Source: Parabacteroides distasonis (GTDB taxonomy: Bacteria > Bacteroidota > Bacteroidia > Bacteroidales > Tannerellaceae). From it: a stretch of 64,000 nucleotides of DNA. Shown in pieces: positions 32,430 through 41,483 of this stretch (the stretch's first letter is position 1; each line of letters starts with the position of its first letter). The notes under the pieces were generated by a model, which was not told the origin of the DNA, searched no databases, and saw nothing but the letters and a program-made list of their open reading frames with translations. The position numbers and the translations under genes were made by a program. The DNA is taken from assembly GCA_021531385.1 (NCBI GenBank), contig JAFBIR010000004.1:124001-188000 (forward strand). The letters are read 5' to 3'.

Positions 32430-33887
32430 ATGGAAATAACTGATTTAAGACCAAACATTGTATGGAAATACTTCCATGAGGTAACTCAAGTGCCCCGTCC
32501 GTCAAAGAAGGAGGGCAAAATGATCGCTTTCTTGGAGTCGTTCGCAGAGGCGCATCATATCGCAATCAAAAAAGACGCAGTTGGCAACATCTTGATGTCG
32601 AAACCGGCCACTCCGGGTATGGAGAATCGCCCCGTTGTGGTGTTGCAGTCGCACATGGATATGGTCTGCGAAAAGAACAATGATACGAAACATGATTTCG
32701 ACAACGATCCGATTGAGACAGTGATCGATGGTGAGTGGCTGCGTGCGAATGGTACGACCCTGGGCGCTGACAACGGCATCGGTGTGGCTGCCGAGTTGGC
32801 CTTGTTGGCTTCGAAGGATATTGAGCATGGCCCGATTGAGTGCCTGTTTACGGTAGATGAAGAGACTGGCTTGACGGGTGCGAAAGCGGTGCAAGAGGGC
32901 TTCATGACGGGTGATATTTTGTTGAACCTCGATAGCGAGGATGAGGGTGAGATCTTTATGGGTTGCGCTGGTGGTAAGGATACGCAGGCCACTTTCCATT
33001 ATACCCCAGTTCCCGCGCCTGAGGCATTGCATTATGTCCGTATTGATGTGAAAGGATTGAATGGTGGTCATTCCGGTGGTGAGATCCATAAGGGTTTGGG
33101 TAACGCTAACAAGATTTTGGTGCGTTATCTCTATCTATTGCGTCAGCAATGCCCGTTCGTGCTTTGCGAGATTGATGGTGGAAACCTGCGCAATGCGATC
33201 GCCCGTGAGGCCCATGCGGTGATCGGCGTGCCTACGGAGCACAAGGAGACGGCCCGTGTCTTGCTGAACCATTTCGCGGCTGACGTGGAGAATGAGTTGA
33301 AGCATGTGGATAAGAACGTGCGACTGATTATGGAATCTGTGGAGCGTCCGGCTTTCCAGATTGATAATGAGACCGCTGAGAAGGTGATTCTCGCTATGCA
33401 TGCTTGCCCGCACGGCGTGATCGGTATGAGTCACGACATCGAGGGATTGGTGGAGACATCAACCAATTTGGCCTCTATCAAGATGAAAGAGGAGAACACC
33501 ATCTTAGTAGGAACCAGCCAACGTAGCTCAATCGAATCTTGCAAGCTCGCGGTAGCCAATCAAGTAGCCGCTACCTTTAAATTGGCCGGTGCGGAGGTTC
33601 GCCACGGTGATGGTTATCCCGGATGGGCACCTAACCCCGATTCAAAGATCTTGAAGGTGGCTCAGGAGAGCTATAAGCGTTTGTTCGGTAAAGAGGCGAA
33701 GATCAAGGCAATCCATGCCGGCTTGGAGTGTGGCTTGTTCTTGACTAAGTATCCGCATTTGGATATGATCTCGTTCGGGCCTACGTTGCGTGATGTGCAT
33801 TCGCCTAACGAGCGTATCGAAATCAAGACGGTGGAGCTTTGGTGGCAACATCTGACTGATTTGCTGAAAAGCATCCCGGCCAAATAA
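32430..33887 (+). CDS. pepD: Aminoacyl-histidine dipeptidase (M20C)
   Basis: A 485-residue cytosolic zinc dipeptidase that hydrolyses Xaa-His and a broad range of dipeptides. I start at MEITDLRPNIVWKYF (32430), since the upstream open frame has no signal or family match. Metal-site motifs are VVLQSHMDMVCEKN (His/Asp), LGADNGIGVA (bridging Asp) and FTVDEETGLTGA (Glu-Glu), with ECGLF near the C-terminus. Length and motifs match PepD. A strong terminator follows at 33912-33956, so it is probably monocistronic. Confidence 0.94.
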   Translation: MEITDLRPNIVWKYFHEVTQVPRPSKKEGKMIAFLESFAEAHHIAIKKDAVGNILMSKPATPGMENRPVVVLQSHMDMVCEKNNDTKHDFDNDPIETVIDGEWLRANGTTLGADNGIGVAAELALLASKDIEHGPIECLFTVDEETGLTGAKAVQEGFMTGDILLNLDSEDEGEIFMGCAGGKDTQATFHYTPVPAPEALHYVRIDVKGLNGGHSGGEIHKGLGNANKILVRYLYLLRQQCPFVLCEIDGGNLRNAIAREAHAVIGVPTEHKETARVLLNHFAADVENELKHVDKNVRLIMESVERPAFQIDNETAEKVILAMHACPHGVIGMSHDIEGLVETSTNLASIKMKEENTILVGTSQRSSIESCKLAVANQVAATFKLAGAEVRHGDGYPGWAPNPDSKILKVAQESYKRLFGKEAKIKAIHAGLECGLFLTKYPHLDMISFGPTLRDVHSPNERIEIKTVELWWQHLTDLLKSIPAK

Positions 33888-33911
33888 TAAATAGGTTGCT
33901 TATACGTTATC

Positions 33912-33956
33912 AAAGAGGAATGGTTTGCCACTCGATGGCCCATTCCTCTTTTTTAT
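33912..33956 (+). terminator. Intrinsic terminator after pepD
   Basis: A 12-bp perfect stem (33912-33923 with 33940-33951) whose right arm runs directly into a T-tract ending near 33954. Confidence 0.92.
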
Positions 33957-33968
33957 TGTGAAGCGAAG

Positions 33969-35477
33969 ATGAAAAGATCGACATACATAGTGTGCAGTTT
34001 GCTGGTAGGATGGTTGAGCCTTCTCTTTGGATGTGAAGGTTTAGAGGAGCATTATGCCACCAATCCCGCCTACCGGTTGAGTTTCTCGATGGACACGTTA
34101 GCCTTTGATACAGTGTTTAGTGGCATCGGTTCAGCCACTCGGCAATTCATGGTGTATAACCCCAATAACGAGCCTTTGGATATGGAGCAAGTGATGCTGG
34201 CGAGTGGAGAGGCTTCCGGTTTTCGTATGAATTTGGATGGGCGCAAGGGCAGCCGTTTTGACCATGTGGGCATTGCGGCACATGACAGTATGTATGTATT
34301 CGTGGAGGTGACGGTGAATCCAAATGGACAAAACCAACCGCTGTTGATTCAAGATTCCGTGCTTTTCGACGTGAATGGCATTCGTCAGTCGGTGCTGTTG
34401 GAGGCGTATGGGCAGGATGTACATCTCTGCAAAGGGGGATTGACATTGGCACAAGATACCCTGTTCGCGGCTGACCGTCCTTACTTGATTTATGATAGCT
34501 TGGTGGTGGCTGAGGGAGCTACCTTGACCTTGGCTGATGGCGTGACTTTCTATATGCATGATCAAGCTAATCTCATCGTTTATGGCACGTTACAGGCAAA
34601 AGGTACGCAAGACAACCCGGTGACGCTGCGGGGCGATCGTTTGGATTATATCTTGAATGATGTGTTGCCGTATGACCGCACGCCGGGGCAATGGGGCGGT
34701 ATTCGTTTCCGGGCCTCCAGCTATCAGAACTTGTTGGCATATACGATTGTACGCAATGGCACGAATGGCATTATTTGTGATCCGGCTATGCCTGATCAAC
34801 CGAAGCTGCGGTTACGTCATGCGCAGATCACGAACATGGCGAACGACCTGTTAGTGGCTGTGAATAGCGATGTGGAGGCGACGGATACAGAGTTGAGTAA
34901 TGCCGGCGGCAGCGTCGTGACGCTCATTGGGGGAAACTACTATTTTGCGCATTGCACGATGGCCAATTACATGAGCTTGACCTCCCGTCAAAGCATCAGT
35001 GATGAGACGACCTTGGATAGCAAATGCCTCTATCTGTTGCATGATGCGACTGTGAACGGGCAAGGCCCTTATCCTATTCAGAAGGCTTATTTCGATAACT
35101 GTTTGATTGACGGAAGTTTTGGTGCAGGAGATTTGTTGACGAGCGGCGAGATACAGCTTTCAGCAGGCGATTATGATTATCGTTTCAACCATTGTGTGCT
35201 CAGAGCGAAGCCATCGAATGATAGTCGCTTCAACGAGGTGATCTTCGTCTCGGAAGGCCCGCAATATCGGCAGACAGGTGGCAAGGTAAATAAATACGCT
35301 TATGACTTCCGGTTAGATACAGTGGCTGCGCCCGGTGTAGGCCATGCGGATGTGGCAGTCAGTCGGTTGTATCCGTTGGATCGGTATGGCGTGAACCGTT
35401 TAGAGAGTGCCAATGGCCCTACTATTGGTGCTTATGAGTTTGTACCGAAAGAGGCGGAGGAGGCGAAACAGCCGTGA
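33969..35477 (+). CDS. Beta-helix lipoprotein of an envelope operon
   Basis: A 502-residue lipoprotein (LLFGC lipobox, Cys about residue 22). After an Ig-like or beta-sandwich region (about 30-155), the middle part (about 160-400) shows short beta-strand repeats typical of a right-handed parallel beta helix (YLIYDSLVVAEGATLTLADG, NLIVYGTLQAKGTQDNPVTL). The enzymatic role, if any, is unclear. The stop overlaps the next gene by ATGA, placing it first in a three-gene operon with an EEP-domain protein and an M23 peptidase. Confidence 0.75.
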   Translation: MKRSTYIVCSLLVGWLSLLFGCEGLEEHYATNPAYRLSFSMDTLAFDTVFSGIGSATRQFMVYNPNNEPLDMEQVMLASGEASGFRMNLDGRKGSRFDHVGIAAHDSMYVFVEVTVNPNGQNQPLLIQDSVLFDVNGIRQSVLLEAYGQDVHLCKGGLTLAQDTLFAADRPYLIYDSLVVAEGATLTLADGVTFYMHDQANLIVYGTLQAKGTQDNPVTLRGDRLDYILNDVLPYDRTPGQWGGIRFRASSYQNLLAYTIVRNGTNGIICDPAMPDQPKLRLRHAQITNMANDLLVAVNSDVEATDTELSNAGGSVVTLIGGNYYFAHCTMANYMSLTSRQSISDETTLDSKCLYLLHDATVNGQGPYPIQKAYFDNCLIDGSFGAGDLLTSGEIQLSAGDYDYRFNHCVLRAKPSNDSRFNEVIFVSEGPQYRQTGGKVNKYAYDFRLDTVAAPGVGHADVAVSRLYPLDRYGVNRLESANGPTIGAYEFVPKEAEEAKQP

Positions 35478-36544
35478 TGACTTTCCGGCTGGCGCTGTTC
35501 GTGCTGTGTGCCTTTATAGGGGTACCATCGGCTTGTGGGCAACGCCTTTTTCGGGTAATCAGTTATAATGTTGAAAATCTTTTTGACACGCAAGATAATC
35601 CCTTGGCGGATGATGAGGAGTTCTTGCCGCAAGGACAACGCCATTGGACTCCCAAGCGGTATAATCACAAGTTGCAGCAATTAGCGAAAGTCATCACGGC
35701 TGCGGGCGAATGGACGGAACCAGCCTTGGTTGGTTTGTGTGAGATAGAGAATGATTCAACCCTTTATCAGCTTTGTCACCGTACGCCTTTGCGTACCCAA
35801 ACCTATCGCTATGTGTGCAGTGATACCGATGATCCGAGAGGTATTCGGGTGGCCTTGCTTTATCAGCGGGATCAGTTTGCTTTGGTAGGATATGAGTCGC
35901 TGCGAATCCCTTTTCGAGGAGGGCGGAAGCGCAGTCGCCCGTTGTTGCATGTGTGGGGTCGTGTGGTAACAGGCGATACCTTGGATGTATTTGTTTGCCA
36001 TTTCCCCTCTCGCTCGGGTGGACAGTTGGAGAGTGAATCGTTTCGCATGGATGCGGCTCGTCATTTACGTAGGGCTTGCGATTCGCTTTATCGGCTTCGC
36101 CAGCATCCCCATCTGATAGCCATGGGAGATTTGAATGATACACCTACCGATCGGAGTTTGTTAGAAGGATTGAAAGCCCAACCCTATACGCCTAAGCTGA
36201 CCTCTCCTATGACCGATACACTGACGCTTTATAATCTTTTTGCGACAAGGCGCACCGGGCAACCGGAGGGATCACATAAATATCAAGGTGCTTGGAGTCA
36301 GTTGGATCATTGCTTGGTGGATGGTTCGGTGTTGCAAGCGAACGCTACGTTTCGATTGCGTCCGGAGGGAGTACGGATCTTTGATGCGGATTTTCTTTGG
36401 ACAACCGATAAGACCTATGTCGGGCGTCGGCCCAAGCGAACCTTTTATGGCTTTACCTATGAAGGGGGATTTAGCGACCATTTACCCTTGATTGTCGATT
36501 TTTATTTACATTTGCCCGCTGAAAAGGAAAAAGACAACGAATGA
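35474..36544 (+). CDS. Secreted endonuclease/exonuclease/phosphatase (EEP) family protein
   Basis: A 356-residue protein with a signal peptide (LALFVLCAFIGVPSACGQ). EEP motifs are in order: FRVISYNVENLFD (Asn), LVGLCEIENDS (catalytic Glu), GDLNDTPTDRS (Asp/Asn), WSQLDHCLVDG and FSDHLPLIVDF (Asp-His). The superfamily covers DNase I-like nucleases and phosphatases; the substrate is open. It overlaps both neighbouring genes by 4 bp (ATGA), so translation is coupled within the operon. Confidence 0.9.
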   Translation: MMTFRLALFVLCAFIGVPSACGQRLFRVISYNVENLFDTQDNPLADDEEFLPQGQRHWTPKRYNHKLQQLAKVITAAGEWTEPALVGLCEIENDSTLYQLCHRTPLRTQTYRYVCSDTDDPRGIRVALLYQRDQFALVGYESLRIPFRGGRKRSRPLLHVWGRVVTGDTLDVFVCHFPSRSGGQLESESFRMDAARHLRRACDSLYRLRQHPHLIAMGDLNDTPTDRSLLEGLKAQPYTPKLTSPMTDTLTLYNLFATRRTGQPEGSHKYQGAWSQLDHCLVDGSVLQANATFRLRPEGVRIFDADFLWTTDKTYVGRRPKRTFYGFTYEGGFSDHLPLIVDFYLHLPAEKEKDNE

Positions 36545-38229
36545 ATTGGAGAAGCACATTACAAATGGGGTTGGTGGCTTGGTTGAGCCTTTTGCCTGGG
36601 GCGATAGGGGCACAAGAACTGCTGAATCCTTTTGATTTTCCCATTTTACTGAGCGGTAGCTTTGGCGAGTTGCGAAGCAATCATTTCCATTCCGGCATTG
36701 ATTTCAAGACACAAGGGGCGGAGGGAAAAGCGATCCATGCCGTGCAAGAGGGTTATGTGGCTCGTATTGCGGTAAGCCCTTGGGGATATGGCAATGCGCT
36801 CTATTTGGCGCATCCCGATGGAACGACCACTGTTTATGGCCATTTGCAACGCTTTAATGCGCGTATTGCTGCCTATCTGAAGGAACAACAATATGCGCAA
36901 GAGCGTTTTCAGGTGGATCTCTCTTTGACACCGGATCAGATTCCGGTGAAGGCCGGTGAGGTGGTGGCCTGGAGTGGCAATACAGGAAGCTCCGCTGGCC
37001 CTCACCTTCATTTTGAGGTGCGTGATACCGAGAGCGAGGAGGTGCTTGATCCGCTTGAACGCTATATCGATCAAGTGGCTGATACACGTCCGCCGAGAAT
37101 CCATGGGTTGATGGTAGTGCCTATGCCTGGTAAAGGCGTGGTGAATGGTAGCGCACGGAAGTTGAAGCCGACATTGATCACAGCCAAGAATGGAAAGCAG
37201 TCGGTGCAAGGACGTATTGAGGCTTGGGGAGAGATTGGTTTGGCGTTGAGGGCCAACGACTATATGGATAACACTACGAATGTGTATGGTGTGCGGGTGA
37301 TCCGTCTCAGTGTGGATTCAACGGAGGTTTTTCATAGCGATTTGGATCGTTTCGCGTTCAGTGAGACACGCTATCTCAACAGCTGGGTGGATTATGAGGA
37401 GTGGCAAACCAACCATGCCTTCTACATGCGTAGCTTTATAGAGCCGGGTAATCGTTTGCGTTTTCTGGAGGCGGAGGAAAAAGGCATCATCCGCATTGAT
37501 GAGCCAAGAACCTATCAAGTGGTTTATACCTTAGCGGATTTGGCGGGTAATACCACCCATTTGGCTTTTCAAATCGTGGGTAAGCCACAAGACATTCCGC
37601 AACCAGACACTACCGGTACGGAACTGTTTCATTGGCAGAGCGAGAATCGTTTTGGAGCGAAGGGCATTCGGTTGACCATTCCGAAAGGGAACTTATATAA
37701 TGATGTGGCTTTCCGGTATAGTGTGAAGGCGGATAGTAATGCCTTGGCGGCTACGCATCGTTTGCATGACAAGCCAGTTGCCTTGCATCAACGGGCTCAA
37801 CTCTCGCTCTTCTTGCAACATGACACGTTGGCGGAGAAACGGCAATATGGGGTGGTACGCTTGCAAAATGGACGAGTTTCCTGGATAGGAGGAACCTATC
37901 GCAAAGGATGGGTCGATGCCGAGATCCGAGAACTGGGTGAATATACCATTCGGCAGGACACGGTACCACCTCGCATCACGCCGCTGAAACCCAAGAAGGG
38001 AGGTGCTACCCAGCGTTTGCAATTCCGCTTGACCGACAACTTGAGTGGCGTGGAGCGTTATCGAGGAGAGATAGATGGCCAATATGCCCTCTTTGAGATG
38101 GATGCTAAATCGGTGATTACCTATAGGTTTGATCCTGATCGCTTAACAAGGGGCAAACATCAGTTGAAATTAACCGTGACAGATGCTTGCGGCAATGAAG
38201 CCGTACATACGGAAACTTTCACTTGGTAG
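36541..38229 (+). CDS. M23 family peptidoglycan metallopeptidase
   Basis: A 562-residue protein with a signal peptide (ending GAIGAQ, about residue 23). The M23 LytM-type domain is N-terminal (about 30-175): NHFHSGIDFKTQGAEGKAI (HxxxD), YGHLQRF and GPHLHFEVRD (HxH), all zinc and catalytic residues present. The C-terminal 370 residues are beta-rich with Ig-like segments (DNTTNVYGVRVIRLSVDSTE, DNLSGVERYRGEIDGQYALF). It should cut peptidoglycan cross-links or interact with the wall in the periplasm. It is the last gene of the operon, overlapping the EEP gene by ATGA. Confidence 0.92.
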   Translation: MNWRSTLQMGLVAWLSLLPGAIGAQELLNPFDFPILLSGSFGELRSNHFHSGIDFKTQGAEGKAIHAVQEGYVARIAVSPWGYGNALYLAHPDGTTTVYGHLQRFNARIAAYLKEQQYAQERFQVDLSLTPDQIPVKAGEVVAWSGNTGSSAGPHLHFEVRDTESEEVLDPLERYIDQVADTRPPRIHGLMVVPMPGKGVVNGSARKLKPTLITAKNGKQSVQGRIEAWGEIGLALRANDYMDNTTNVYGVRVIRLSVDSTEVFHSDLDRFAFSETRYLNSWVDYEEWQTNHAFYMRSFIEPGNRLRFLEAEEKGIIRIDEPRTYQVVYTLADLAGNTTHLAFQIVGKPQDIPQPDTTGTELFHWQSENRFGAKGIRLTIPKGNLYNDVAFRYSVKADSNALAATHRLHDKPVALHQRAQLSLFLQHDTLAEKRQYGVVRLQNGRVSWIGGTYRKGWVDAEIRELGEYTIRQDTVPPRITPLKPKKGGATQRLQFRLTDNLSGVERYRGEIDGQYALFEMDAKSVITYRFDPDRLTRGKHQLKLTVTDACGNEAVHTETFTW

Positions 38230-38302
38230 CGCCATAAATGGATAAAGTATTGCTTTTTTAGTAAAAAAAGAGGCGCGTAGTTGCAATACAGAAAGAAATT
38301 CG

Positions 38303-38310
38303 TACTTTTG
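38303..38310 (+). promoter_or_regulatory. Promoter -7 box of the phospho-sugar mutase gene
   Basis: TACTTTTG with TTG at 38281-38283 at -33 spacing, 75 bp before the start codon. Confidence 0.6.
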
Positions 38311-38384
38311 TTACCGGTTAATACAAAGGGAAACCTGGGTTGATAACAAACCGATAATCAAAACATCAAAATAGATTTACAAAC

Positions 38385-40136
38385 ATGGAAAACAAGGACT
38401 TGTTAGACAAAGTGAGAAGTAAGGCACAAGGATGGCTTACGAACAGTTATGATGAAGAGACACGTGCGCAGGTGCAGGCGTTGCTCGACAGTGAGGATCC
38501 GACGGAGTTGATCGAATGCTTCTACAAGGATCTGGAGTTTGGTACGGGTGGCTTGCGTGGCATCATGGGCGTGGGCTCAAACCGCATGAATATCTATACG
38601 GTAGGTGCTGCTACACAGGGACTTTCTAACTACTTGAAGCAAGAGTTTGCTGATTTGGATCAGATCAAGGTGGTGATTGGTCATGATTGCCGTAACAACA
38701 GCCGCAAGTTTGCAGAGATCTCTGCCGATATTTTCTCAGCAAATGGCATCAAGGTTTATTTGTTTGAGAGCTTGCGTCCGACGCCGGAGATGTCTTATGC
38801 GATCCGTAAGTTGGGTTGCCAGAGCGGTATCATCTTGACGGCTTCTCACAATCCGAAAGAGTATAATGGATACAAGGCTTATTGGAGCGATGGTGCACAG
38901 ATGATCGCACCGCACGATAAGAACACGATTGCTGAGGTAAACAAGGTTCATGGCGCTGACGATATTAAGTTCAAGGGCAACAAGGAGTTGATTGAGATTA
39001 TCGGTCAGGAGATAGATGATCAATATATCCAAGATTTGACAACGATCAGCTTGTCAAAGGAGGCGATTGCACGTCACCACGACATGAAGATTGTTTACAC
39101 ACCGATCCACGGTACAGGTGTGAAGTTGGTACCCGCTGCTTTGAAGGCGTTTGGCTTTACGAATGTGATTCACGTTCCGGAGCAGGATGTGGTAAGCGGT
39201 GATTTCCCCACGGTTGTTTCTCCGAACCCCGAGGAGCCGGCAGCGTTGGCCATGGCCGTTGAGAAGGCGAAAGAGGTGGATGCAGACATCGTAATGGCTT
39301 CTGACCCCGATGCGGATCGTGTAGGTGCGGCTGTGAAGAACAACGAGGGCGAGTGGGTGCTGTTGAATGGTAACCAAACCGCTTTGATGTTCGTTTACTA
39401 CCTGATCACTCGTTGGAAAGAGTTGGGTAAATTGCAGGGCAAGGAGTATATCGTGAAAACCATCGTGACGACCGAGACTATCAAGGCAATCGCAGAGAAG
39501 AACGGTGTGGAGATGTATGACGTTTATACCGGCTTCAAGTGGATTGCGAACGTAATGCGTGAGAACGAGGGTAAGAAGGCTTACATCGGCGGTGGCGAGG
39601 AGAGCTACGGTTTCTTGTGCGAGGACTTCGTACGTGATAAGGATGCCGTTTCTGCTTGCGCTATCTTGGCAGAGATCGCTGCTTGGGCAAAGGATCAAGG
39701 TTTGAGCATGTACAGTTTGTTGCAGAAGATTTATGTGGAGTATGGCTTCTCAAAGGAGAAGGGTATCTCTGTCGTGAAGAAGGGCAAGAGCGGTGCTGAG
39801 GAGATCGAGGCGATGATGAAGCGTTTCCGTGAGAATCCGGTGGCTGAAATCGCTGGTTCTAAAGTGGTTGCTTTCTACGACTACGCTACGTTGAAGGGTC
39901 AGGATTATGTAGAGAACGAGGTCGTTACCTTGGACATGCCGACAACTTCCAACGTATTGCAATACTTCACTGAGGATGGTACGAAGATCTCTATCCGTCC
40001 TTCTGGTACGGAGCCGAAGATCAAGTTCTACTGCGAGGTGCACTCAAAGGTGAAGAGCGCTGAGGAGTTGCCCGCTGCTGATGCGGCTGCTGCAGAGAAG
40101 ATCAATCAGATCAAGGCCTCTTTAGGTTTGGATTAA
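38385..40136 (+). CDS. Phospho-sugar mutase (phosphoglucomutase/phosphomannomutase)
   Basis: A 583-residue enzyme of the alpha-D-phosphohexomutase superfamily, interconverting sugar 1- and 6-phosphates. The phosphoserine loop is ILTASHNPKEYNGYK (about residues 147-161), the Mg2+ loop is ASDPDADRVG (about 305-314), the sugar loop is IGGGEESYGF and the phosphate loop is RPSGTEPKIKFY near the C-terminus. The size fits the large PGM2-like group common in Bacteroidales. The Ser of TASHNP is present, so it should be active. A terminator follows at 40160-40192. Confidence 0.94.
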   Translation: MENKDLLDKVRSKAQGWLTNSYDEETRAQVQALLDSEDPTELIECFYKDLEFGTGGLRGIMGVGSNRMNIYTVGAATQGLSNYLKQEFADLDQIKVVIGHDCRNNSRKFAEISADIFSANGIKVYLFESLRPTPEMSYAIRKLGCQSGIILTASHNPKEYNGYKAYWSDGAQMIAPHDKNTIAEVNKVHGADDIKFKGNKELIEIIGQEIDDQYIQDLTTISLSKEAIARHHDMKIVYTPIHGTGVKLVPAALKAFGFTNVIHVPEQDVVSGDFPTVVSPNPEEPAALAMAVEKAKEVDADIVMASDPDADRVGAAVKNNEGEWVLLNGNQTALMFVYYLITRWKELGKLQGKEYIVKTIVTTETIKAIAEKNGVEMYDVYTGFKWIANVMRENEGKKAYIGGGEESYGFLCEDFVRDKDAVSACAILAEIAAWAKDQGLSMYSLLQKIYVEYGFSKEKGISVVKKGKSGAEEIEAMMKRFRENPVAEIAGSKVVAFYDYATLKGQDYVENEVVTLDMPTTSNVLQYFTEDGTKISIRPSGTEPKIKFYCEVHSKVKSAEELPAADAAAAEKINQIKASLGLD

Positions 40137-40159
40137 TCGTTTGATTCGATCATAAATAG

Positions 40160-40192
40160 AAAAGGCTGTACCAATCGGTGCGGCCTTTTTTA
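40160..40192 (+). terminator. Intrinsic terminator after the mutase gene
   Basis: A 9-bp stem with two G-T pairs (GGCTGTACC with GGTGCGGCC) followed by TTTTTT. Confidence 0.88.
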
Positions 40193-40315
40193 TAGAACGG
40201 GTTGGATTCTCTAATAGGTTTGATTTCTATTACTCCTTAATTCCGCAACTTAATTCATTAAAACTCGCTTATAATTCTAATGCCATCTTTATTAGCAATC
40301 ATAAGGTTTCCGGAT

Positions 40316-40390
40316 GCCGTCGAACGATCGTTTGACGGCAATCAAGCGATTGACTGATGGACATCAAACGTCGTTTGATGCCGTCCGGAC
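40316..40390. repeat. Twin palindromes with approximate 22-bp phasing
   Basis: 40316-40339 is a 24-nt palindrome (arms GCCGTC/GACGGC around AACGATCGTT, one G-T pair). 40362-40380 is a perfect 9-bp palindrome CATCAAACG-T-CGTTTGATG. Related ATCAA and TTTGA words recur about every 22 bp between them. Confidence 0.6.
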
Positions 40391-40880
40391 GTTTTCCGAA
40401 GCATTGTTCTTCACTGATTTCATATATAGTCATGAAGCCATATACACTATTACCTGCTTGAATTCTCAATTCTCCAGTAAATATCCCCTTACAAGAGTTG
40501 CATAGCGATACAACTTTCGCTTTGATTGTTCCAAGCATGGCCACACTCTACAAGATCGCTGCCGCCATGGAACTTTCCGTGGAGTTGAGACCTATATAAC
40601 TCATATCCATTCCCTTACGACGAATCGAGGCGCGTCTGCATAATATAGTGTCGAAATAATGTGATATTTTGTTCTTGACTCACAACCATTCAGATCATGT
40701 GGATCCTGTGGTAGTGGATCTCTTTTGGGCAACCGGAAAAATAAACTAAGCTGTGCGCTACGGTGTACGGCTTTCTTTGTCTTGTTAAAGATGGTACAGA
40801 GCACCAGGGCAGTGGTTGAATAATACATCGGTGTCTTTGCGGGCATCGACCCGCAATCCCATACTCAGCACCAGCACCAA

Positions 40881-40974
40881 ACCAAGTTCGGTGAACGTCA
40901 TAGCTAACGCTAATCCGAGATTAGGGCTGCACCGAGTTTGGTTTAGAGGAGCACCGAGTTTGGTATAGAGGAAG
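40881..40974. repeat. 22-bp direct repeat with an inverted copy
   Basis: CACCGAGTTTGGT occurs at 40931-40943 and 40953-40965, exactly 22 bp apart with matching spacers. A related inverted copy is at 40881-40893 (11 of 13 positions). Confidence 0.6.
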
Positions 40975-41274
40975 AGCGGAGGAGCTTCGGACATACTACG
41001 GGGTAGAGTGAGTGGAAAGTGATTATCCCTTTCCACAGCTCCTTGGAACTCATTTCAAAAATAATGCGGCCTGTGGAATCAATGTGGGCAACACATTCCT
41101 CGTTATCAATCCCAATAGGTGCGTATTGTGACTGATGAAGTGATTACAGTTAAGCCATGTCTCATTTTTCTTATCCACGTTGTTTTCAATACAATTTAGC
41201 GAGAAATCTCCAACTGCTTCACTTAATATCGTTAAATTCATTACCTTTACATTTGGAATAACAACGTTAGTAAA

Positions 41275-41475
41275 ATGGAAGATAATAATAGACTGAAAAT
41301 CGTCTTGGCAGAAAAGAAGCAAACTAACAAATGGCTTGCGGGACAATTAGGGGTATATCTTACAACCGTGTCGAAGTGGTGTACCAATACCTCTCAGCTG
41401 GATCATAGGATGCTCACACAAATTGCCAACCTTTTAGAAGTAGATATTTCATATTTGCTTTGGCCTACAAAATAG
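41275..41475 (+). CDS. Small XRE-type helix-turn-helix regulator
   Basis: A 66-residue Cro/CI-type DNA-binding protein. The HTH is at about residues 18-40 (NKWLAGQLGVYLTTVSKWCT), and IANLLEVDISYLLWPTK closes the domain, a common ending of XRE regulators beside restriction or defence genes in Bacteroidota. It lies just upstream of the NurA-like gene on the same strand, 8 bp or 20 bp before it depending on the start. It probably controls the operon. Confidence 0.85.
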   Translation: MEDNNRLKIVLAEKKQTNKWLAGQLGVYLTTVSKWCTNTSQLDHRMLTQIANLLEVDISYLLWPTK

Positions 41476-41483
41476 CTTTAGAC

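Larger units (their letters stand above)
40193..41274. other. Gene-poor stretch before the NurA-HerA operon
   Basis: No gene is supported over 1.08 kb. Short frames here (for example 40601-40846 and 40785-41036, minus) lack recognisable motifs. The stretch holds two sets of inverted and roughly 22-bp-phased repeats (40316-40390 and 40881-40974). AT content rises towards the XRE gene. Confidence 0.55.

Noticed and set aside
40601..41036. Pseudogene of a small protein (frames 40601-40846 and 40785-41036)
   Set aside because: The frames contain repeat sequence and no recognisable motif; a remnant cannot be distinguished from chance.
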